The notes under the pieces are model-generated. The model was not told where the DNA came from and ran no database searches. It was given only the letters and a program-made list of their open reading frames with translations. Source: Gluconacetobacter sacchari (GTDB lineage Bacteria > Pseudomonadota > Alphaproteobacteria > Acetobacterales > Acetobacteraceae). From it: 58,040 nt of DNA. The translations under genes were made by a program, and so were the position numbers. Shown here piece by piece: positions 16,583 to 25,772 of the stretch (positions within the stretch are counted from its first letter, which is position 1; every line of letters begins with the position of its first letter). Where the stretch lies: contig NZ_JABEQJ010000029.1 of the NCBI RefSeq assembly GCF_014174255.1, positions 1 through 58,040 on the forward strand, read 5' to 3'.

Positions 16583-17575
16583 TTACCGTCCCGGCGCCTG
16601 GCGCGCGCGCCAGGCGCCGACATTGCGGTTGTGGTCCGACAGGCTGCTGGCGAACGCATGCCCCCCGCTGCCATCGGCGACGAAATACAGCGCGTCGCTG
16701 TCGGCGGGATGCGCCACCGCCTCCAGCGCGGCCCGGCCGGGCGCGCAGATCGGCCCGGCCGGCAGCCCCGGCAACGTGTAGGTATTATAAGCCCCGGGCG
16801 CATCCAGTTCGGCCCGCGTCAGCGCATGCCCCAGCGGCCCGGCCCCGCGATTGATCCCATACACCACCGTCGGGTCGGATTGCAGCCGCATGCCAAGGCG
16901 CAGCCGGTTGATGAAGACCCGGGCCACCAGGGGCCGCTCGGCCGCGATCGCGGTCTCGCGCTCGACCATCGACGCCACGATCAGCAACGTCCGACGATCG
17001 GGGATTTCCGCCACCGGCACCCGGTCCCGCCAGACCACGTCCAGCGTCGCCGTCATGGCCGCCCGCATGCGGGCCAGCAGGGTGGCGCGCGGCGTCCCCC
17101 ATTCATAATCATAGGTCTGCGGCAACACCGTCCCTTCGTCCGGCGGTGCCAGCGCCGGCCCCGTCAGCACCGTTACCCGGTCGATCAGCTCGGCCACCTG
17201 GATGGCGGACAACCCCTCGGGCACGGTCAGGCGATGCACCACCGGCCTGGCATGGCGCAGCACGAACAGCACGTCACGCAGCGAACCATGGGCCGGAAAC
17301 TCCAGCTCCGCCGCATGCAGCACACCGTCATGGCGCGTCAGATGAACCGCCACGCGGAACAGCAGGCTGTTCAACGAACCCGGCGCGATCACCCCTGCCC
17401 GTTGCAGGATGGCCGCCGTGCTGGCCAATCCCCCGCGGGCGATCACCACCGCGCGGGCGTCCGGCGCCGGTCCCGGCGCGCCATAGCGCCACCATCCCCA
17501 CACCGCGATACCCCCGCCCGCCGCGCAGACCGCCAGCAGCAGAAACAGGCTGAAAATCAGAAGACGCTTGAGCAT
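16583..17575 (-). CDS. mltG: Endolytic murein transglycosylase MltG
   Basis: The product is MltG (YceG-like), a single-pass inner-membrane lytic transglycosylase that cleaves nascent glycan strands. It has one N-terminal membrane segment (RLLIFSLFLLLAVCAAGG), a LysM-like region with VPEGLSAIQVAELI, and the catalytic block ASMVERETAI with the essential glutamate. Downstream lie LQSDPTVVYGI, the YNTYTLPGLPAGPICAPG stretch and a C-terminal DALYFVADGSGGH. The ATG at 17575 (MLKRLL) is preferred over an upstream one at 17596. It is the last gene of the fabD-fabG-acpP-fabF-mltG block, an order frequent in alphaproteobacteria. Length is normal for the family. Confidence 0.93.
   Translation of the reverse strand: MLKRLLIFSLFLLLAVCAAGGGIAVWGWWRYGAPGPAPDARAVVIARGGLASTAAILQRAGVIAPGSLNSLLFRVAVHLTRHDGVLHAAELEFPAHGSLRDVLFVLRHARPVVHRLTVPEGLSAIQVAELIDRVTVLTGPALAPPDEGTVLPQTYDYEWGTPRATLLARMRAAMTATLDVVWRDRVPVAEIPDRRTLLIVASMVERETAIAAERPLVARVFINRLRLGMRLQSDPTVVYGINRGAGPLGHALTRAELDAPGAYNTYTLPGLPAGPICAPGRAALEAVAHPADSDALYFVADGSGGHAFASSLSDHNRNVGAWRARQAPGR
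16592..16619. terminator. 28-bp perfect palindrome at the end of mltG
   Basis: A perfect, uninterrupted GC palindrome lies inside the last codons of mltG, just past the stop of the convergent SYLF gene. Its left half is CGGCGCCTGGCGCG. As RNA it forms a strong hairpin on either strand and is the only terminator candidate for both genes. Confidence 0.6.
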
Positions 17576-17662
17576 GATGCTCTTTTTCCGCGTCACGATA
17601 CCGAAGGCAAGAGCCCGGGCTTACGGATCAGGCGAACGCCCGATCCGTCCGTCCAGACGGGC

Positions 17663-18970
17663 TCAGACGCCGCGCACGATGATGCTGGCGTTGGTGCCAC
17701 CGAACCCGAAACTGTTCGACAGGGCGACATCGATCCTGCGGCGCTGCGCTTCGTGGGCCACCCGGTCGATCGCGCTTTCGGTGGACGGGTTGTCCAGGTT
17801 CAACGTCGGCGGCGCGACATTGTCGCGGATCGCGAGGATCGAGAAAATCGCCTCGACCGCCCCGGCGGCGCCCAGCAGATGGCCGATGGCCGATTTGGTC
17901 GACGACATCGCAAGCTTCCCCGCGTCATCGCCGAACAGGCGCTCGACCGCCTGCAATTCCAGGTCGTCCGCCATGGTCGAAGTACCATGGGCATTCACGT
18001 ATCCGATATCGGAAACCGCGATGCCGGCGCTGCGCACGGCAGCCTGCATGGCGCGATAGGCACCTTCATGCCCCTCGGCCGGCGCGGTGATATGATAGGC
18101 GTCGCCGGACATGCCGTATCCGACGATCTCGCCATAGATCCGCGCGCCACGCGCCTTGGCGTGCTCATATTCCTCCAGCACCACGATGCCGGCGCCTTCG
18201 CCCATGACGAAGCCGTCGCGATCGCGGTCCCAGGGGCGCGAGGCCTTTTCCGGCGCATCGTTGAACGCGGTGGACAGCGCGCGCGCCGAGCAGAATCCGG
18301 CAATGCCCAGCGGGCACACCGCCGCCTCGGCGCCCCCGGCCACCATCACGTCGGCATCGCCGAGCATGATCAGGCGCGAGGCATCGCCGATCGCATGCAC
18401 GCCGGTGGCGCACGCGGTCACGACCGAATGATTGGGGCCCTTGAAGCCGTATTTGATCGACACATGGCCCGAGACCAGGTTGATCAGCGCCGACGGAATG
18501 AAGAAGGGCGACAGGCGGCGCGCCCGTCCCTCATGCACCGTGATCGACGCGTCATAAATCGTCTGAAGGCCGCCGATGCCCGAACCGATCATCACGCCGG
18601 TGCGGCAGCGGTCCTCCTCGGATTCGGGCTTCCACCCGGAATCCTCGACCGCCTCGGTCGCCGCGACAAGACCCAGATGGATGAAGCGATCCATCTTCTT
18701 CTGGTCCTTGACCGGCACCCAGTCGGACAATGTCAGGCAGCCCGCCTCGGTCGGTCCGACCGGCACCTCGCCGGCGACATGCGCGGCCAGATCGGACGGA
18801 TCGAACGAGGCGATGCGGCCGATCCCGCTTTCGCCGGCGATCAGGCGCGACCAGTTATGTTCGAGCCCGAGCCCGAGCGGGCTGACAATGCCCATACCGG
18901 TAACAACAACGCGCCGATGTCCCGACGCTCCTCCGGCAGATTGTATCAACCCGCACCGCTCCCTGATCAC
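17663..18970 (-). CDS. fabF: 3-oxoacyl-ACP synthase II
   Basis: FabF condenses malonyl-ACP with acyl-ACP in fatty acid elongation. The Cys-His-His triad is visible in VTACATGVHAIG, NAHGTSTMADDLE and KSAIGHLLGAAG; VVVTGMGIVSPLG opens the thiolase fold. The product is 435 residues if the first ATG is used, with about 20 residues ahead of the usual beginning. It follows acpP by 30 bp, as usual, and precedes mltG. Confidence 0.95.
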   Translation of the reverse strand: MIRERCGLIQSAGGASGHRRVVVTGMGIVSPLGLGLEHNWSRLIAGESGIGRIASFDPSDLAAHVAGEVPVGPTEAGCLTLSDWVPVKDQKKMDRFIHLGLVAATEAVEDSGWKPESEEDRCRTGVMIGSGIGGLQTIYDASITVHEGRARRLSPFFIPSALINLVSGHVSIKYGFKGPNHSVVTACATGVHAIGDASRLIMLGDADVMVAGGAEAAVCPLGIAGFCSARALSTAFNDAPEKASRPWDRDRDGFVMGEGAGIVVLEEYEHAKARGARIYGEIVGYGMSGDAYHITAPAEGHEGAYRAMQAAVRSAGIAVSDIGYVNAHGTSTMADDLELQAVERLFGDDAGKLAMSSTKSAIGHLLGAAGAVEAIFSILAIRDNVAPPTLNLDNPSTESAIDRVAHEAQRRRIDVALSNSFGFGGTNASIIVRGV

Positions 18971-19000
18971 AAAATCCGACGTCCCGGCAGAGAAGCAGCC

Positions 19001-19240
19001 TCAGGCGGCTTTCTGCTTCTCGATATAATCGATCGCGTCCTTCACGGTTGCGATCTTCTCGGCCGCATCTTCCGGGATCTCGACGCTGAAAGCCTCTTCG
19101 AAGGCCATCACCAGTTCGACGGTATCCAGGCTGTCCGCGCCCAGATCGTCGATGAAGGAGGCCTCCGGCGTGACCTTGCTTTCCTCGACGCCGAGGTGCT
19201 CGACCACGATCTTCTTAACCTTGTCAGCGATTTCGCTCAT
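19001..19240 (-). CDS. acpP: Acyl carrier protein (housekeeping)
   Basis: This 79-residue AcpP has the canonical phosphopantetheine site [16 protein letters not shown], with the modified serine near residue 37. The start [10 protein letters not shown] matches the family. The open frame continues upstream, but those residues are not ACP-like. The short, acidic, highly conserved protein carries acyl intermediates for the flanking fab enzymes. It differs clearly from the specialised ACP at 3672-3923. Confidence 0.96.
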   Translation of the reverse strand: MSEIADKVKKIVVEHLGVEESKVTPEASFIDDLGADSLDTVELVMAFEEAFSVEIPEDAAEKIATVKDAIDYIEKQKAA

Positions 19241-19365
19241 CTGTCTTCGCTTCCTGTCTGCCCCAAGAGATACGGGCGGTTCGAAATTCATTCGTCCTGT
19301 CTGACGTCCCGCGAAACGGAACCGCCGGACCATGTCCAGCCCGCTCCCGGACGAAGCAGCGGCGG

Positions 19366-19393
19366 ATTAGCACGGTTCCCCGGCAATAGCCAA
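19366..19393 (-). promoter_or_regulatory. Possible acpP promoter
   Basis: The 273-bp gap between fabG and acpP contains no convincing gene. On the minus strand it has TTGGCT, a 16-base spacer and GCTAAT, a reasonable -35/-10 pair about 125 bases before the acpP start. A separate strong promoter for acpP is common, which makes this region a good place for one. The assignment is by eye only. Confidence 0.35.
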
Positions 19394-19513
19394 GGCGGCG
19401 GATCTTCTTTCGGTCACAATCCCCCGCCAAACTCCGCCACAGGCCCGACAAATTCGGATTCTTGTCCGCCATATCCCCGCCTGCGTCCAGCGGAATCAGC
19501 GGGGCCGGGGCAA

Positions 19514-20263
19514 TCAGGGCATCGCCATCCCGCCATTGACGTTCAGCGTCGCACCCGTGATCCACCCGGCCTCGTCCGACGCCAGATAGGCGACGGAGGC
19601 GGCGATATCCTCGGGCTTTCCCATCCGGCCCAGCGGAATCCCGGCCAGCAGCTTCTCGCGCTGCGCCTCCGGCAGCACGTCGGTCATCGCGGTCTGGATA
19701 AAGCCCGGCGCCACGACGTTGACGGTCACGCCGCGCGATCCCACCTCCTGCGCCAGGGATTTGGTCATGCCGATCATGCCCGCCTTGGCCGCGGCATAAT
19801 TCGCCTGGCCCGCATTGCCGGTCACGCCGACGATCGAGGCGATGCTGACGATTCGCCCGGCCCGCCGGCGCAGCATGCCCTTCAGCACGGCGCGGCACAG
19901 GCGGAAGGGTGCCGCCAGATCGACCTCCAGCACGCGATTCCAGTCCTCGTCCTTCATGCGAATCGCCAGCCCGTCGCGCGTCAGGCCGGCATTGTTGACC
20001 AGGATGTCCAGCGGCGCGCCGGCCGCAACCTCGGCGGCGGCAACCAGCGCATCGGCGGCCTTGGGGTCGGACAGGTCGGCCGGGCAGACATGAACCCGCG
20101 CGCCATCCGGCGCGATGTCGGCCGCCACCGCGGCCAGCACGGCCTCGCGCGTGCCGGACAGCACCACCCGCGCCCCCTGGGCATGCAGTGTCCGCGCGAT
20201 CGCGGCGCCGATTCCCCCCGATGCGCCCGTCACCAGCGCCGTCTTGCCATCCAACCTGAACAT
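19514..20263 (-). CDS. fabG: 3-oxoacyl-ACP reductase
   Basis: This 249-residue short-chain dehydrogenase reduces 3-ketoacyl-ACP with NADPH. The cofactor loop VTGASGGIGAA, NNAGLTRD, and the catalytic YAAAKAG with upstream serine in SIVGVTGN are all present. The ATG at 20263 has AAGGACGG upstream. An ATG at 20293 overlapping the fabD stop would add ten residues. It lies between fabD and acpP as in most bacteria. Confidence 0.95.
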   Translation of the reverse strand: MFRLDGKTALVTGASGGIGAAIARTLHAQGARVVLSGTREAVLAAVAADIAPDGARVHVCPADLSDPKAADALVAAAEVAAGAPLDILVNNAGLTRDGLAIRMKDEDWNRVLEVDLAAPFRLCRAVLKGMLRRRAGRIVSIASIVGVTGNAGQANYAAAKAGMIGMTKSLAQEVGSRGVTVNVVAPGFIQTAMTDVLPEAQREKLLAGIPLGRMGKPEDIAASVAYLASDEAGWITGATLNVNGGMAMP

Positions 20264-20292
20264 CAACCCGTCCTTGCCTGAAAAATCACCCA

Positions 20293-21264
20293 TCACAGCG
20301 AGGCCAGAAACGCCTCGATATCGGCCGGCGCGCCGACCGACCGCGTGGCCGCGTCGGGCACGATGCGCCGCACCAGCCCAGACAGCACCTTGCCAGCACC
20401 CAGTTCCACGAAACTGTCGACACCCATCGCCGCCATCGCCTCGACGCTCTCGCGCCAGCGCACGGTCCCCGTCACCTGCCGCACCAGCAGGTCGCGAATC
20501 GCCTGCGGGTCCGTGGCCTTGGCCGCCGAGACGTTGGCCACCAGCGGCACCACCGGCGGGGCGATCTCGGTCCGCTCCAGCGCCTCGCCCATCGCCTCGG
20601 CGGCCGGCGCCATCAGCGAGCAATGAAACGGCGCCGACACCGGCAGCACCACCGCCCGCTTCACCCCGCGCGCCTTGGCGACCCCGATCGCCCGCTCGAT
20701 CGCCGTCGCCCGGCCCGAGATCACGATCTGCCCCCCGCCATTATCATTGGCCACCTCAAGGATCTCGGCGCGGTCCGCTTCCCCCTCCACGCGCAGGATC
20801 GCGGCTTCGGCACAGATCGCGCGCGCCTGGTCCAGATCCACGCCGATCAGCGCCGCCATCCCGCCCTCGCCGGCCGGCACCGCCTTCTGCATCGCGGCCC
20901 CGCGCAGCCGCAGCAGGCGCGCGGTCTGGGCAATGCCCAGCGACCCTGCCGCCGCCAGCGCCGAATATTCGCCCAGCGAATGGCCGGCCACCAGCGCCGC
21001 AACGCGCTTCAGCTCCAGCCCGCCTTCCTTCTCCAGCACGCGCAACACCGCCAGCGACACCGCCATCAGGGCGGGTTGGGTATTTTCGGTCCGGGTCAGG
21101 TCCTCCATCGGTCCCTGGAACATCAGGGCCGACAGCTTCTGTTCCAGCGCGTCATCGACCTCCTGGAACACCTCCCGCGCCGGGGCGAAGGCAGCGGCCA
21201 GCTCGGCCCCCATGCCGACGGACTGGCTACCCTGACCAGGGAAGATGAAGGCGTAAACAGGCAT
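20293..21264 (-). CDS. fabD: Malonyl-CoA-ACP transacylase
   Basis: FabD moves malonyl from CoA to ACP. YAFIFPGQGSQSVGMG opens the protein, the nucleophile is in GHSLGEYSA, and the second catalytic histidine lies in SAPFHCSLM. Length (323 residues) is standard. The start MPVYAFIF at 21264 fits the family; an in-frame ATG further upstream is less likely. It leads the fab operon and lies 69 bp after the YdcF gene on the same strand. Confidence 0.95.
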   Translation of the reverse strand: MPVYAFIFPGQGSQSVGMGAELAAAFAPAREVFQEVDDALEQKLSALMFQGPMEDLTRTENTQPALMAVSLAVLRVLEKEGGLELKRVAALVAGHSLGEYSALAAAGSLGIAQTARLLRLRGAAMQKAVPAGEGGMAALIGVDLDQARAICAEAAILRVEGEADRAEILEVANDNGGGQIVISGRATAIERAIGVAKARGVKRAVVLPVSAPFHCSLMAPAAEAMGEALERTEIAPPVVPLVANVSAAKATDPQAIRDLLVRQVTGTVRWRESVEAMAAMGVDSFVELGAGKVLSGLVRRIVPDAATRSVGAPADIEAFLASL

Positions 21265-21333
21265 GCTGTCCTCATGATCCAGAAAGATGTCGCACATTCA
21301 GGCCCGCGAGATGCCGACAGGACGCACCGCCTG

Positions 21334-21864
21334 TCAATCGCGAGGCGCGGCCCCCAGGCGGCGAAGCACCAGCAGCAGAACGTCCCACGGCAGCGCCACC
21401 CCCTCGCGCAGGCGCCAGAACCACCGGCGCGCCAGACGCCGGGCCGCGGGCGCCTGCGGCGGCGGCACCCGCACGACCCGCCACCCCGCCAGCCGCATCA
21501 GTACCAGGCAGCGCGGCAGGTGATAGGCACTGCTCGCGACCGCGACCGGGCCACGATAGCCGCGCGCCCGCAGCAGCGCCGAACAGGCCAGCACGGATTC
21601 CAGCGTGTCGCGCGCCGCGCCCTCGATCACGATCGCCGAATCCGGGATACCGTCCCCCCGCAACAGGTCGGCCATCACCGCCGCCTCGGCCGGGCGTCCA
21701 TCCCGGCTGCCGCCGGTCGGCACGAACAGCGGGGCCGCGCAGGCCCGCCCGAAAGCCGCCGCCGCCGCCACCCGGCGCCGCAATGTCGGGGTGGGCGTGC
21801 CATCGGGGCGCACCGCCGCGCCGAAGATCACGATGGCGAGCGGCGCCTGCGCCCGGCCGCTCAC
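21334..21864 (-). CDS. YdcF family (DUF218) protein
   Basis: This 176-residue YdcF/DUF218 protein has IVIFGAAV at the start, VPTGGSRDGRPAEAAVM, GAARDTLES and VASSAYHLPRCLVLMRLAG, which are the usual blocks of the family. A GTG at 21864 overlaps the upstream stop as GTGA and leaves a product beginning just before the first strand. Some members (SanA, ElyC) act in envelope integrity; others bind S-adenosylmethionine. No membrane anchor is obvious. The biological role is not known. Confidence 0.72.
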   Translation of the reverse strand: MSGRAQAPLAIVIFGAAVRPDGTPTPTLRRRVAAAAAFGRACAAPLFVPTGGSRDGRPAEAAVMADLLRGDGIPDSAIVIEGAARDTLESVLACSALLRARGYRGPVAVASSAYHLPRCLVLMRLAGWRVVRVPPPQAPAARRLARRWFWRLREGVALPWDVLLLVLRRLGAAPRD

Positions 21865-22739
21865 GGCGGCGCCCGGAGCAGCAGCAGGTTCAACCCGGCG
21901 AAACTGGCGAACAGGCTCCGCCACACGTCCGCGAACTGCGCGGCCTCCACCCCCCGCCCATCCAGGATCGCCGCCAGATCCCCGACGCGGCGCCTGCCGT
22001 CGACCAGCGGCAGCATTCCGCGCGATTGCGACGGCACCGGCACCAGGACCACGCCGGAGGGCAAAGGCGCGGGCAGCCGATTGTCGGGCCGCATCCGCAG
22101 CGAGACGGCAATCCCGTCCCCGTCGCGCAGCACGGGCACCGAAGCCGGATCCATCGGGTCCGCCCGCCGCACCGGATCACCCGCGCGACGGGCATAAACC
22201 GCATGGAACGCCCGATTCGCCGCCCGCGTGTCGGCCAGCCGGGCCCGGGCGCGATCGGGCAGGAACGCCAGGTCGGTGCAAACGGCCGGCTCGGCCTCCA
22301 GCAGTGCCGGGTCGTAGTCCAGCGGCGCGATCAGGCAGGCCGCCTCCAGCCCCGCCGCCGCCAGCAGGTCGAACAACCCATCGACATCGCAGCCGCCCCT
22401 GCCGGGGCCGGCGACCACGATCCGCATCCCGCCGCCCGGCGCCAGCAGGCCGGCCAGGGCGCGTAGCCGCGCGCCCGGGTCCGCGTCCGCGCTCAGGTCG
22501 CAATCGATGTAATCATGACCCGCCGGCCCCGGCGGGGCATCGGGCGCAAGAAAGACAACCGCCCCCGGCCGCCCCTCGGCACGGAACGTTTCGGCCAGCC
22601 GCGCCGCCACCCTGTCGTCGGCCCCGGCGACCAGCACGCGCAACGGGCACGAACGGGCGCGCATGGCCCCGAACAGCCAGTAATCGGCCTCGCGCAGGTC
22701 ACCGGCCGATCCGGTGGTCAGGAGGGGCGCCGGCTCCAT
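21861..22739 (-). CDS. Degenerate methyltransferase-like protein
   Basis: This 292-residue protein has a class I methyltransferase-like beginning: READYWLFGAMR and LRVLVAGADD occupy the place of motif I, where GxGxG would be expected. The glycine-rich SAM loop is thus not intact. A later LLAPGGGMRIVV fits motif post-II/III. The C-terminal third has no match I recognise. It starts 4 bases after the OpuAC-like gene and overlaps the YdcF gene, so the three probably form one transcript. Catalytic activity as a methyltransferase is doubtful. Confidence 0.5.
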   Translation of the reverse strand: MEPAPLLTTGSAGDLREADYWLFGAMRARSCPLRVLVAGADDRVAARLAETFRAEGRPGAVVFLAPDAPPGPAGHDYIDCDLSADADPGARLRALAGLLAPGGGMRIVVAGPGRGGCDVDGLFDLLAAAGLEAACLIAPLDYDPALLEAEPAVCTDLAFLPDRARARLADTRAANRAFHAVYARRAGDPVRRADPMDPASVPVLRDGDGIAVSLRMRPDNRLPAPLPSGVVLVPVPSQSRGMLPLVDGRRRVGDLAAILDGRGVEAAQFADVWRSLFASFAGLNLLLLRAPP

Positions 22740-22743
22740 GGCC

Positions 22744-23505
22744 CTAGCGCGGCAGCAGCTTTCCGCGCTGCCAGGCCTCGGCCGCGTCGTCCGTGCTCAT
22801 GCCGTCGCAGCGGACGGCATATTCCAGCGCGCTGACCACCTTGTTGCCCAGCATCAGCTCGTCCAGCTCGTCCAGCAGGTCGGAATCCAGTTCCGCGCGG
22901 GCACTCCGGCGCACCAGCATCCGGGCCGCCTGCTCCCCGGCCAGCACACCCTTGGGGTCGTCCAACTGGCGCAGCCGGGCGCCATGATGCAGGAAATTCG
23001 GCTGCCACAACGGCAGGATCGACGCCTCGCCCGCCTCGATCGCCGCCGCCGCGTGCCGATAGGCCGCGTCGTCGGGACGGGCCTCGATGGTAAAGCCGCG
23101 CTCGGTCAGCCCATAGGCGCCGACACCGCGCCGGACCCGTTCCAGAACCGATTCCGGCGCCACGATCGTGCGGCCGACCACGCCGTCATCGTTCCCGAGA
23201 TCAGAGATCGAGACGACATGCGGCGCGCAGCCTTCGGGAAGAAACCAGCCAAAAACGGGCTTGTACAGTTCGCCCAGCACATCCATGCCCAGCGATGCAT
23301 CCACCCAGGCGGCATCGATATCGGGCAGCCAGGCGGACACGAACAGGTCGACCCCGCCCGCCTTCATCGCGGCCGTCAGCTCGTCCCGCCCCCCGGTAAC
23401 GTATTCGACCTCCAGGTCATAGGCTTCCAGTACCCGCACCACCGCGGCGGCGGCAGCCGCGTGCAGGATGGTCTCCGGATGGCCAAGCGTCACCGTCGTC
23501 ATCAC
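22744..23505 (-). CDS. OpuAC-like substrate-binding domain protein without leader
   Basis: This 253-residue protein matches the glycine betaine/choline-type substrate-binding domain (OpuAC, ProX class). LGHPETILHAAAA opens the fold, and VDLFVSAWLPDIDAAW, GRTIVAPES and PLWQPNFLHHGARLRQLDDPKGVL follow. No signal peptide or lipobox is seen; the domain begins within the first residues. No permease or ATPase gene is next to it. It may be cytoplasmic, or its true start may be miscalled, although no upstream start with a leader is visible. The ligand is unknown. Confidence 0.68.
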   Translation of the reverse strand: MMTTVTLGHPETILHAAAAAAVVRVLEAYDLEVEYVTGGRDELTAAMKAGGVDLFVSAWLPDIDAAWVDASLGMDVLGELYKPVFGWFLPEGCAPHVVSISDLGNDDGVVGRTIVAPESVLERVRRGVGAYGLTERGFTIEARPDDAAYRHAAAAIEAGEASILPLWQPNFLHHGARLRQLDDPKGVLAGEQAARMLVRRSARAELDSDLLDELDELMLGNKVVSALEYAVRCDGMSTDDAAEAWQRGKLLPR

Positions 23506-23619
23506 ACCTCTCCCCGATTACGAGGCGGTTGCAGCAGGTGGCACCCGTTTGCGCAAGGGGCGGAGCGGCAAAAAACCGCTCCCGCATATCCCCCGCGCCC
23601 GGCGTGCGGGCCTGCACGC

Positions 23620-25728
23620 CTACCAGATCTTCACCCGGTCCCCGGGCTTCAGATACAGCGTATCGCCCGAGGTGACGTTCCAGGCCTTGTACCAGGCGTC
23701 GATGTTATGCATCGGGATATTGACCCGGGCCCGCGGCGGCGAATGCGGGTCCGTCATCACCCGCTGGCGCGCGACGTCGTCGCGCAGTTTCTGCCGCCAG
23801 ACCTGCGCCCAGCCCAGGAACACCCGCTGGTCGCCCGTCAGGCCGCCGATCACCGGCGCCGGCTTGCCGTGCAGCGAGGCATGATAGGCATCCAGCGCCA
23901 GCGTCAGCCCGCCGAGGTCGGCGATATTCTCGCCCATCGTCAACCTGCCGTTCACATGCACGCCCGGCAGCACCTGGAAGGCATCGTACTGCTTGCCGAA
24001 ACGGTCGGCCAGCCTGTTGAAGCGGGCCTCGTCGTCCTTGGTCCACCATTCCTTCAGCCGGCCCAGATAATCGAACTTGCGCCCTTCATCGTCGAAGGAA
24101 TGCGTCATCTCATGGCCGATCACACCGCCGATCGCGCCGTAATTGATCGCCGGGTCCGCCTTGGGGTTGAAGAAGGGCGGCTGGAGGATCGCGGCCGGGA
24201 ACACGACCTCGTTGAACAGCGGATTATTGTAGGCATTGACCGTCTGCGGGGTCATGTCCCACTCGTCCCGATCGACCGGGTGGCCCAGATGGCCCAGCCA
24301 GTAGCGCCATTCGAAACCGACAGCCCGCTCGGCATTGCCGTACGCGTCGCCCTGCCTGACGACCAGCGTCGAATAGTCGCGCCAGCGTTTGGGATAGCCG
24401 ATCTGGATGGTGAAATGGTCCAGCTTCTGCACCGCGGCGGCCCGGGTCTGCGGGCCCATCCAGTCATTATGCTGCAACCGCACGCGGAAGGCGGCCTTCA
24501 GTTCGGTGGTCAGCGATTCCATCATCTGCCGGTACGCAGGCGGGAAATAGCGCGCCACATAGGTCTGGCCCAGCGCCATGCCCATCGCGCCACTGGTGGC
24601 GCTCACCGCGCGCTTCCACCGCTCGGGAAGCTGCGGCTGGCCCGAAAGGGTCTTGTCGTTGAAATCGAACGACGCCTGGACATAGGCCCGGGGCAGTTCG
24701 TGCGCCGCATTGTCCACCAGATGAAAGGCCAGCCACGCCCGCAGCGTGTCCAGATCCGTCTCCGAGGCGATATGGGCCTCGCCGATGACGGCATCCGGCT
24801 CGCCGACGACCAGCGTGCCCGATTTCACGACCGTCTCCGGCAGTTCGGCGCCGGTCAGGTAGGCCGCCCAGTCGAACCCGGGCGCCCGCCTGGCCAGGTC
24901 CGTCACCGTGATCGGATTATAGATCCTGTCGGGGTCGCGCATGTCCTGCCGCGCCCAATGAACCTGCGCCAGCCGGGTTTCGAACGCCACGACGGCCGGC
25001 GCCATCCGGGCGGCATCCGGCCAGCCGACCATGGTCAGGATCTGTAGGACATAGGCCTGGTATGCGGTCTTCTTCGCCGCCAGCTCGGGCTTCAGGTAAT
25101 AGTCGCGGTCCGGCAGGCCCAGGCCGGCCTGGTCCAGCATCAGCGCATAGACCGTCGGATCCTTGGCATCCGGCTGGATACCCAGCCCGAACAGCGAATA
25201 CTGGAATCCGGTCTGCGCGCGCCCCAGCAGGGCCGCGAAGGCGGTGCGATCGCGCACCGCGCGCACGGCATCCAGGTCGGCCGCCAGCGGACGGGGCCCC
25301 AGCGCCTCGATCGCCTTCTCGTCCATGAAGGTGGCGTAGAAAGTGCCCAGCTTCTGGTCGATGGTCGCGGGCGCGGCCACCGGATGGGCCGCCAGTTCGG
25401 TCAGGATGCCTTGCACGCGCTTGCGCGACAGTTCGTGCAGCATGTTGAACGGCCCATAGGCCGTCATGTCGGGCGGAATGACGATATCCTGCACGGCACG
25501 GCCATTGGCATAGCCGAAGAAATCGTTGCCTGGGACGATCGCCAGGTCCCGCCCGGCCAGATCGAAGCCCCATGCGCCAAAGGACGGGGCAGCGGTCGCA
25601 TCGGCCGCTTTCGCCTCGGCCACCGTCGCGCCCGCCGCGTGGCCGGCGGCGAGCGCCTCGCCGCTCCCGCTCGCCAGCGCCAGCAGTGCCGCGCCGCACA
25701 GCCACCCGTACCGCCTGATATCCGCCAT
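23620..25728 (-). CDS. M13 family metallopeptidase (neprilysin-like)
   Basis: This 702-residue secreted zinc endopeptidase has the HExxH site in VIGHEMTHSFDD and the third ligand in ENIADLGG. NAYNNPLFNEVVFP is the substrate-backbone motif. A signal peptide (WLCGAALLALASGSGEALA) precedes the mature N-terminal domain. The ATG at 25728 (MADIRRYG) is chosen; one at 25752 is in frame. The length equals that of PepO/neprilysin-type bacterial enzymes. It degrades short peptides in the periplasm. Confidence 0.93.
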   Translation of the reverse strand: MADIRRYGWLCGAALLALASGSGEALAAGHAAGATVAEAKAADATAAPSFGAWGFDLAGRDLAIVPGNDFFGYANGRAVQDIVIPPDMTAYGPFNMLHELSRKRVQGILTELAAHPVAAPATIDQKLGTFYATFMDEKAIEALGPRPLAADLDAVRAVRDRTAFAALLGRAQTGFQYSLFGLGIQPDAKDPTVYALMLDQAGLGLPDRDYYLKPELAAKKTAYQAYVLQILTMVGWPDAARMAPAVVAFETRLAQVHWARQDMRDPDRIYNPITVTDLARRAPGFDWAAYLTGAELPETVVKSGTLVVGEPDAVIGEAHIASETDLDTLRAWLAFHLVDNAAHELPRAYVQASFDFNDKTLSGQPQLPERWKRAVSATSGAMGMALGQTYVARYFPPAYRQMMESLTTELKAAFRVRLQHNDWMGPQTRAAAVQKLDHFTIQIGYPKRWRDYSTLVVRQGDAYGNAERAVGFEWRYWLGHLGHPVDRDEWDMTPQTVNAYNNPLFNEVVFPAAILQPPFFNPKADPAINYGAIGGVIGHEMTHSFDDEGRKFDYLGRLKEWWTKDDEARFNRLADRFGKQYDAFQVLPGVHVNGRLTMGENIADLGGLTLALDAYHASLHGKPAPVIGGLTGDQRVFLGWAQVWRQKLRDDVARQRVMTDPHSPPRARVNIPMHNIDAWYKAWNVTSGDTLYLKPGDRVKIW

Positions 25729-25772
25729 CCCGTTCCCTTTGTTCTCTCGCAAAAAAGGAACGATATAACGGT

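Noticed and set aside
19241-19470. Small open frame upstream of acpP
   Set aside because: It has no recognisable family and runs into a different register of acpP. A leader/promoter region is more likely.
16631-20281. A plus-strand open frame of over 1200 codons
   Set aside because: It lies antisense to mltG, fabF, acpP and fabG, has His/Arg/Gln-rich low-complexity translation and no domain. It is an artefact of GC-rich codon bias.
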